Part shown: positions 15,301 through 25,501 of the stretch, piece by piece
Layout of the letters: every line of letters starts with the position of its first letter
Numbering within the stretch: the first letter of the stretch is position 1
DNA from: Margaritifera margaritifera
Taxonomy: Eukaryota > Mollusca > Bivalvia > Unionida > Margaritiferidae
Direction of reading: 5' to 3'
Assembly (NCBI GenBank): GCA_029931535.1
Contig: JAQPZY010001419.1
Span: 1,166,501-1,230,500 of the forward strand
Length of the DNA: 64,000 nucleotides
The notes under the pieces: generated by a model
Database searches by the model: none
What the model saw: the letters and a program-made list of their open reading frames with translations, nothing else
What the model was told of the DNA's origin: nothing
Program-made: the position numbers and the translations under genes

Positions 15301-18300
15301 AACTTAGAGCTCGAAATCAGTATCAAAATAAAAAAATAATTGCAAATTCTAAATAGTTTATTTATTCGGTATGATTTTATTTCTTTTACTCTCACATCAA
15401 AAACATTCTCAACAAACTTTTCTGCCTTCGGTCTTTCTGATTTCATTTTGTTGCTATTCTTATATCTCTTAGTGAGTACTATATCTATCGATGTGCACAC
15501 CTGTCGATTAGTCGATTGATAATATTCGAGCCGTTATCTGTATTCGGCGACAAATTAGCGTAAAAACAGTTTTGTTTCTTGACAAAAAGCTTCTCTAAGC
15601 AGACTCTCCGTACGCTCCGAATGTTGCAGATATTTTAAGACATGCTCAACGTGTCAATTTAAATGAAAGGGAAAGGGGAAAAATTGATAAAACGCACGGG
15701 GAAACATAGATGCACTTAGTGCTGACAATTCTAAAATTTGTTATACAGGTTTAATCAAAAGTATAGTTATCGCTGTTGCAATACTGTATGCGTCACATCA
15801 TACAATTATACACGGTTTCTTGTGAAGTGTATGCTTATAATCCGTCCGTTGCATGCATATTTGGAGTTTAAAAATCTTAACTCTGATTTGTAGGATGACT
15901 CGTAACTGTGTCGTATTTGAAATTGCTATGTTCATCTACGTATCTGTCTGTGCTATTTTTATGTAATTCTCAATGGCACCAAGGAGAGACATGGCAGAAA
16001 GAGAAAAACATGGTTTTGCGTTATTCTATTTATATCGTGGAAATTTCAACCTTATACACTACTATAATATATATATATCTTATACATAATAAATTGTATT
16101 TATCTGAGAAATTCTTGACGCCGAGGGTATCCTGCCACTGGTTATCCATGTTATCGATTTTCCGCGAAATTGTTAAAAGCAACTTATATTTTGGTACAAT
16201 TATGTTTAGACAGCTGATTTGTTACAGTCTAGTTTAGTTTTTGTAAGATCATGATGCAAACCAACATACTTTTGATTTTTCTTGTACTGACTATTAGCGA
16301 TGGATTATTTCAGGGATTCTTGCTGCTGTACTACTGGTCGCCATTCGATTTGCGGTCTACAATAAGATCCTTTGTAATCGAAGGTCTTCGCTTACATGAG
16401 GAAAACCCCAGTCAGTTTCAGAGTATGGGTAAAATAACGGATTTGAAAGTCTTTGATGATAGACTTCAACCAAGCAGGAAAGGTAGCTTATAAAGCTAAG
16501 TGCATATAGTTACTCTATTTCTGGAGACAAAATTGTATGTAAAACTACGTATGAAAAACTATTCAAAACTGTAAAATGAAACGATTTTGAAACACACCGT
16601 AAAGTGCAAATTGCATACATACATGTCATAATAATAACTATGCATGCATAGTACAGCATCCAGAAGTTTGGGCTCGATTATTTTATTTTCGGCTATGGTT
16701 TTAGGACATATTTGGGTCACATGAGTCTTTGTTGGAGTTTATTTATTTAAACACCTCTTGTTTATAACACCTTATAACGTTCGCTTTTTATGCTAAATGG
16801 AAAAAATAATTTTGCTCTCCAGGACCTTGTGATGAGCAGAATGGAGGATGTGAACAGATATGTCTTGCTTCCGACCTGTTTAACAGAGTCTGTCGGTGTC
16901 AGTTTGGTTTTCAGTCGGACATTTCGAATGGAAATACTTGCTTTTCATGTTAGTATGACCTTTTATAGATTCTTCTTTTGAAAAAGGTGGATAATTACAT
17001 TTGACTTCAGAAAATATGTTTACATACATCCTTGCTTCGTTGCTACTATAAAGATCAGCACATAAATAGACAGATGGATTCACACATAGAATTATACATG
17101 AATGCATACATACATATATACATGTTACTTTCTTACTTAACTGTGAATGTTTTGCATAATCTTTTCCTTCCTCACTTACATAATACTTATTTCTCTTATT
17201 AGCTATCTACTTTTCTCCTTACTTTCCATCCCGGGTTGAGATGAGATAGATTAAACAGGCAGTAATGTTAGAGTTTATCATGTTATACAAATGTCTTTAT
17301 ACATATACAGCACCGGTGTACAGTAACTTTCTGTTAGTGTCGGATTGGACTAATGACAGGATATATCAACTCTCCTTGGATACGAATGATGTACAGGCCG
17401 TGGACATCAAGAAAATGACAGACCCAACAGGCATAGCTTACGATTACACAAGAAAACAGGTAGTCTATGGATTGTCAACAGAGCAACAGATTTTCTCCGT
17501 GTGTATCAATGGGTCTAAGGAAGCGTTTATTTTCTCAACAGGAGGTAGGTATTTCGTTTAAACAAATGCAAATCGAAATTAGAGCTTACATATAACAAAA
17601 TTCAAACAGAAATAGGGACTTTCAAACAAGAAACTGTGGAAGCATCCTTGGAAAATGTCCGAAACCACTGATTCCATAAATTGCACAACAAGGCTAACCA
17701 CCCTGTTAAATAAATGGTACTAAAGTGGTCACTAAATCCTTTTTTCAGGTCTGCGTTTGTATGGTTTTAAAACGTTATTAGACGGCACTACTCCCTATTA
17801 TAAAAATACATCATAAGATGGTTTACTTTTTCATTAGAAACACATGGATGGCACATGGAATTAAATCGATTTGGGATCTTCATATCAACAAAAGTATTTA
17901 TCTTTGATTTATAAAGTTCTGACAGGATGACACAGAAACCTATCACCCGCATCTAAAATGATAATGAAAACCACAATACAGGTAGCAGATCTATTGCTTG
18001 ACTTGTTAAATGATCATATCTTGTTTCCTTCAGACAGGTATGGTGCATATCCAGTCGGTTTTGCCATCGACTTTACAACAAGCAACATCTACTATACAGC
18101 CGTTAGCACGAATAGAACCAAAAATCCTCAAGGCGGATATATTGCTGTCCTTTCTGTTGATGGTCTCCACAGAAGACTTGTCACAGATCTTGACAGTCCA
18201 AGAGCTATTGTTCTACACCCGTAACACGGGTAGGTTGTTTCGATTTAACAAGCTGACCTCACAGCTTTCTATTGGCCGTAGTATTGTAGTTTACTTGTAT

Positions 18301-19737
18301 AAAGGCTGATGTGTTAATTGGATACATTCAAAAGTAATACAAAATGGTATCAGCATTCTATCAATCTATCATTAATCTTATCAGTTCTGTTCATCCCTTT
18401 CCTTGCGCATTTGGGAGTGAATATATTATTTTTTATGTTACTGTATTCGTATTATTATTTGTTTGATTGTTCGAGTGTTTGTACGTTTATCCTTTCCAGT
18501 AGGCATGGACTTATATCTTCCTAATTATTAGCCTACACCATATGCGGATGCATCTAAACAATATATATGCATTGTCCACAAATGATGTGTGCATTACTTA
18601 GATGAGGAAAGGAATTGTTTTCTTCATAAGACTCGTTCGTTGATACTTTTTGACATACATTAGCCTGTTATCCTCAAAAACAACTCATCTCAAACAGTCA
18701 AAAATGTGGTTCCACATTGAGCATTTTAAATATTGTACGACTTTTAATGGATATGCGTCACAGTATGCAGAAAAATGTATAGTTTTAATGAACCTATTCG
18801 TATGACGATTCTGAAGACATTATTATTACGACACTCATTATACGTTGCATGTAATTTGCACATCAACATTCCAAGAATAGGACGATTTCAACTAACGTTC
18901 ATGCTTTATCCAAAGTCATAACAAACTGAGTTTTCGTTGGATAATGAATAATTCTATACTATAGACTTTTCCGGTAGACAGTGCTTACATAGTTATCTCC
19001 TCCAAGCCGATAGGTGTCAGCAATATTTAAATTAAGATAATTGTGACCAATATTTTGCACCGTGGTAGCCGATAAATTTCTCAGATATATCCTTGAAGCT
19101 TTTAATGCAATAACTGCATCATTTGTATACGTATAAAGAGCATTTATTGACTCACGTTTTATGAGCAACCGTCAGCCTTCATCAGTATCAGACTCAAATG
19201 TATCAAACTGTTGGATACGGTTAATTAACAGCATAATATTTAAATGGTTGATGAATGCCATACTGACCGACTTTTATCGGCTGGTTGATTTTTTCATGAA
19301 AACGGGACAATTATCTGAGTGTCTTAAATTAGAGCTCGAGCAGTCAAGTTTTAGAAGTTTTCAGTCAAGCCATAAGAACGTCATTGTGTCTTACGTTAAG
19401 ATATTAAAACTTACTTTTTACATCGAAAATATGTTCTCTTTTTATTTAAACATATCAAGCATTATATGTGAAGATTTTATGGCGAAATAGTTTGAATATG
19501 TTTCGCAAAAAGAAATTATTAAGAACTATAGCCGTTGAAGTTACTTACTGCAACACTTTTACTTACAGCAATTTATGTGGTGCAATGCCTTTATATTAAA
19601 CTTGTATGTACTGACTTGATATTAAAACCCCTCGCATCAGCACTTTGCAAAAAGTTTGATTAACAATATCAACTAACAATCGACACAAAAATAATGTAGC
19701 AAAAGTAGGTGCTACATAAAAGAATATTTAATGAGAA

Positions 19738-19827
<90 letters not shown>

Positions 19828-22800
19828 CTATAACCCATGACGAGACGAGAGCTCGATTATTTTGAACTATAAATGAATTTCAATTTCGATGAGAAGTACG
19901 ATTTCTCGCAAACGATTTTCTACAAGTCATTTTTGTTTTTGATTAATTCACCCTTTTACATCAATGAAAAATATCTTAGATGATAACATAATAATACAGA
20001 TCATACTCATAATAACTTGCAGAAATTACCCTGAATGACTCAGTGATTGTAAAGATTGTGCCAATTTTTGGTTCAGCAGAATTTCTGGAAAGTTTGCCGT
20101 TGTCAACTACCAATTATTCTTCTTGCTTAAAAATTTAAATATATTGCACAAAACAAACCTTGTCCCCCATTTTGTCCAGCTTTGTAGTTATCGTATTGAA
20201 TTTGGTGTGGTTTTTTTTTCTTCAGAAAATTGGAAGGATGTACCAACTCGACCCTTTTGAAATATACTTTATTATTTATGCTTTTGAAGATTCGACTTTA
20301 TCGTATTTCTTTTTTAAGGGAATATTAAATCATTGATCGTGTGGATTTTATTTTGAAAGGGAGCAACATTTTATATCTATCCCATTTTTATTTTGTTTGT
20401 TGTCAGCCTAATGTTCTGGACAAACCTTGGGTTAGACCCTCACATTGGAAGGGCGAATATGGATGGAAAGAATAGCACCAAATTCATGATCAGTGGTATC
20501 ACATTGCCACATGGTCTGGCAATAGATTATATAGGTAACTTCGTCTTTCTTGAACTACTACTTACCTTCTACAGGGATCAAATGAATATCAAAATCCAGT
20601 TGCGCTATTCAATAATCGAATAAAATTGTTAACTTTAGAAAGTTTTGTCTACTGAAGCGTCTTAAACCAACTTCGAAAGTTCTAACAATTACGTCCGCAT
20701 GTTGAGAATGACCGATGCCTCAGTATTTTGGAGAAGACACGCGTTATATAAAAATCGTTTACCGTTCTATATGTTTGGAATAGACAATATTCTCATTCTT
20801 GCATATCTCACTAGCAAAGCGAATTCAGGGAGAAGGACGCGACGTTTGATTGGTAGGCTCGGGCATCACTAACTTGTCGATGACTAAATTCATATATCTA
20901 GTTGAATATGTACAGTACAATTATTTGTTAAAAAAACAGGCAATAAAAATAGATAAATATTTAATGTATTGTAGCTGGTCGGCTGTACTGGTCTGACGGC
21001 CACACCAACGTAATTGCATCCTGTAATTTAGATGGAAGTGACAGAAAGTTGGTACTCGTCGATTCTGAGGCCCTTCTGATGGACATTGTTCTCGACAATA
21101 CCGGGAACCTTTATTATACAACATGGAATAGACAGTAAGACTATGTCTTAATAATACAAGATATAATAATTTCAACTGTTATGAATTGGCTGCGTTTTCT
21201 GCCATATCATTGGTTGCAAACGGTCAAGTGATACTGCTCTGAAATTTAAAAAGAAAACACATTAGTAAATTCTGGGTACTTCTTTCAGTTTCCAATCTGT
21301 TTCTAGTGCACTTTTGGGTAAGTTTTGTCTGTCTTAACTTCTTACACTACAATGCCCCCATCCCCGTTTGACTTCAGATCAAAATATGGCACCCCAGATA
21401 AAATCTCAGCTAAGAAGTTCAAACACTGTAATCGCACAGTACTTCCTGCACTCCAATACCTCTGTGGCCAAACAAATCATATGACAAGGCTAAACGAGCA
21501 ACTCTACCTTCATAATATTACTGCATTGTGGGTTCAACCGTGTGTTTCAATTATTCAGCATCATGGTCATATGACGCAAGAGCAGTGGATCTCACTAAAA
21601 TTGGATACGATTTATTTTGAAAGATCAAAATGCGTGCAAATTAAGGACAATGAATATTAACATCTAATGTATATTTACTGAAGAAAAAAATCATCGTGAC
21701 TCTCATCAACTCTTTTGTTGTGATTCTATAATGGGGTTAAATCATCTTTGCTAGCCAAGGGTCGTTGATACAATTAGTTCCACATCGACGAAAAGCTAAA
21801 GAAAGAAACCTATGTTCAACCGAACATCAAATGTTCTGTTGATGGAATCCGCTGATTTTACGACAGAATGGAGTAATATTGGAATTATAAAGATTAAATG
21901 ATCATGTGTGGGTATTGGTCGAAGTGTGAATTTTTCCTAATCACTCATAAAGTTAACACAAAGTCCTTCGGACTTTATTTACTTTGTGAGTGATTGGGTA
22001 AAATGTACACCTCGATAATTACCCAACCATGAAAATTTAATACTATATTATCATCGTCCAAAATTAAACAAGCAATGTTGAATACAAACCTATCCAACAG
22101 ATTGAAATGTACCTACATCAGGAGGAACGGAATAATCGTGGTAAAGCTTGAAGTGCAATCTCTTTGACACGTAATCGGTTTGGGAAGTTAATACCTGTTG
22201 GTTATATTTTAAAATAACTAACAAACAAATAAAATCATGTAGCATGTAAAGTAACAAAACAAAAACAAACAAACAAACAAAAACAAAAAGAGCCCAAAAG
22301 ACATAGAAAAATAGTTTTATTGTGTTCTGAACTTCCATATTGAGAGACTAAAACATTACTCGTTGAAAGGCAAACACGTAAACAAATATAGTCGTACCTG
22401 TATAACCTCATACCAAAACTGGAACATGACCATATAATGTTTTAACGTTCGATTACTCCGCATGGATCATGGAGGAATGGAATGTTTTCCAGTCATCATC
22501 ATCATCAATTTCATTTTATAATTTGCATCGTTGATGAACAAAAGACCTTGAATTAAATAGATTTTTTACTGTTGTTAAACATGTTTAACGCAACAGATGA
22601 CAATGACTTAAATGACAACCATCTAACATCAAACGGAAATTATCAAACCGATATACATGCACGCATTTATGGTAAAATACATTGAATTGTAAATGTAAAC
22701 TGACTGAGTGAGCATCCATATCTAACACGTATACGCCACTGATGAACCTCTTTATTTTCAGGATCTAAAACCGAGTTAAAGGATAATGCAGCGTGTTTAC

Positions 22801-25419
22801 TCTCTAACTTGTCCCAATAGGACACTTTTACCTTTGAGTTATCATCTCACTAACATGTCATTTATCCCTAATATTATCCCCTTGCTAACACTGAAATCTC
22901 TTACATTTTAAAAAATAACTCTCAGTTTAAGTCACCAAAGTTTTAAACAAAATATACACCTCACATAAACCCTATCATGATTTTTCTAAATTTTGCAATC
23001 CCCTCTCCCATTTTAAATTTAGAGGCATTCGGATGGGTTTCTTAAAGCAAGCGTCTATCAATACCTAATTCATGATTATTCAGTTTTGTTTACCTACATC
23101 AAAACGTAAAACTGTATTGGATGGATTGTAAGATGTAATACATATCTTATTCGGAAACTCAACTGCGGACTATGTTTTTTGGCTTGAAGTCTAAAATTCA
23201 CTTTGATTGGGAATTCCCTTACACCCGGACTATAACTTATCCATGAATTTCTGGACCGTAATTTTCCTCACAGTCCTTTTTAATCTTTTAATTCTACATT
23301 TTATGATACTCTTCTGCAGAGACGAGTTTATTGCGAATATTATTATGTGAGTCATTTTTCTACTAACCTAGGTCAATATAATTTTTGTCACTGCCTAAAA
23401 ATGGTAATCACCTCAGTGTTTTTAATGATCACCTTCATATAACTTTTTGTAATTGTACGCTAATATGTTATCTACTCTAGGTACATAGCAAAATTGGCGC
23501 TGTCTCGGCCAAATCAGATTGAGAATTTGTTCGAAAATCCCGAACTAGGTCGATTGGATGCTTTGGCTATCTACGCTACAGACGTTCAGCCACGTGAGTT
23601 TTTCTTTCAATGTATAACATGAGACGAGTGTTGGCCAGACATCCCTAGATTCCTCTCTCTTGCCGATGGCAGAAAGTAGACTTATTATTTTAATCATGTT
23701 TGTCAGCAATTCGTACATTGTTTACATTTCTTCATTCATGGACTCAATAAATAGTTGCTCATTTTTAAAGGTTATTTACTTAAATATGAGGTAGAACGTA
23801 GGTTAATCTTTTTCAAATTGATTTTTGTTTCATGGAAGAAAATGAATTTTTATTCAAAACGTATGTATCTAAAATGTGGATTTCTGTTTCCAGGAAATAG
23901 CTTGTGCCAACATAGCAATGGAAATTGCAGTACTTTATGCCTACCCACATTGAATGGGAGAACATGTGCATGCGAAGATGGAGTATCGCTGCGTGAGGAC
24001 GGGAAAACATGCTCTAATGGTGACTACCCGTTTTTTACTTTAAGAATTAGAATAACTGTAAATCATGATATGTAAAACATCCATTTTTTATACCGATATG
24101 GAAACGCCAACATAATATAAACTTCTTGTAAATATTTCCTTATGATTCACGTCATCTGTACCAACAATCCTGCATGGATCAACACGATTGTATCACAAAA
24201 TGTTAGTATTTATAGCTTTTATTTGGTTCAGGACTATTTACGACATATTAGAACTCAGAAAGGAAGATCAATCAGCTTTGAACATATGCCATTGTATTAT
24301 AATTTTCTAATGAGATAAAAATGATGGCATCTACCATTCTTCCTTGTCATCACAGTCGTATTTACGAAGTGACTAAGTCAACGAGAAAGTATAATAGTTT
24401 TTTTATTGCAAATGTTGTTTTAAAAATTTACTTACGGATATATTGGATATAGATTTTAAACATCTGTTGACTTCAAATTCATTCTAACACATTCTTTCTG
24501 ACCCAGTCCTTCTTCTTCACGATCGTAAATACAGTTTAATAAAAAAAGCAAGACCTTGAAGTACGGACTTTTTACCGCAATAGCATTTATTTTCGAGACA
24601 ATCTCATTAAGGTCAACGTATAACACTATCCGCGCATAAAGAATTAGCGAATGTTTGAATTTTATGGCTATACATAATAAAAGGAAGTCGATCTGATTTA
24701 CAGAGTTTGGAAAATGTTATTATGCTCCGTTATTGTTTCCAGTAGTTCTTTCAACAACTGTAACTTCACCACTTGACGAGACAGTGGCAAAAACTGATCA
24801 GCCCGTTACTTCCATTGCCGTTGGGGGTTCAGTTGGATTTGTTCTGCTAATTGTTGCGGTTGTTCTTACGATCTGTTGTTATCGCAGAAGGTAAGTTTAT
24901 TGATATCATCTGGTATGGAATTTTCATCATCTGAAGTCGTCTTAACATTATCTTGTACTCTTCTTGATGGAAATAAATGACACGCTCTAAATAATATATA
25001 TTGCACGCTGTAATATATTTGAAAGAACGTCAGACGTTATGACGTTTTCACGGTGAAGCATACTGTCGTATATCTTCCATGATCTTTGTTCCTCATGCCA
25101 AAGGCATTCAATGCATCGAAAGTTTAGGGTTTTGCACTGTCAAGGTAGCAGAAAATGGCTACCTCTTCAAGGGAATGCTGTAGATTTTTCTTCTTATTTT
25201 GCCATTGCATCGTGCTCATATAAACATAAAGCATGAATTATTTATTCACGATTGTTTAGGAAAGGTTACATAAAATTTTCCCGTCGAAGTGAATAATATC
25301 CTTTCGGGCATCAATTGCCACAAGAAAGACCTGCCGATTTTTGTAATGAATATGGAAGAGCTATAATGAACGTTAATCCAAACTTTAAATGCAAAGCAAC
25401 TGAATTTTTATCTATCTAA

Positions 25420-25501
<82 letters not shown>

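Noticed and set aside
21325..21660. 111-codon frame in intron 16
   Set aside because: No known motif and no splice sites that would keep receptor phases. Exons 16 and 17 already join in phase.
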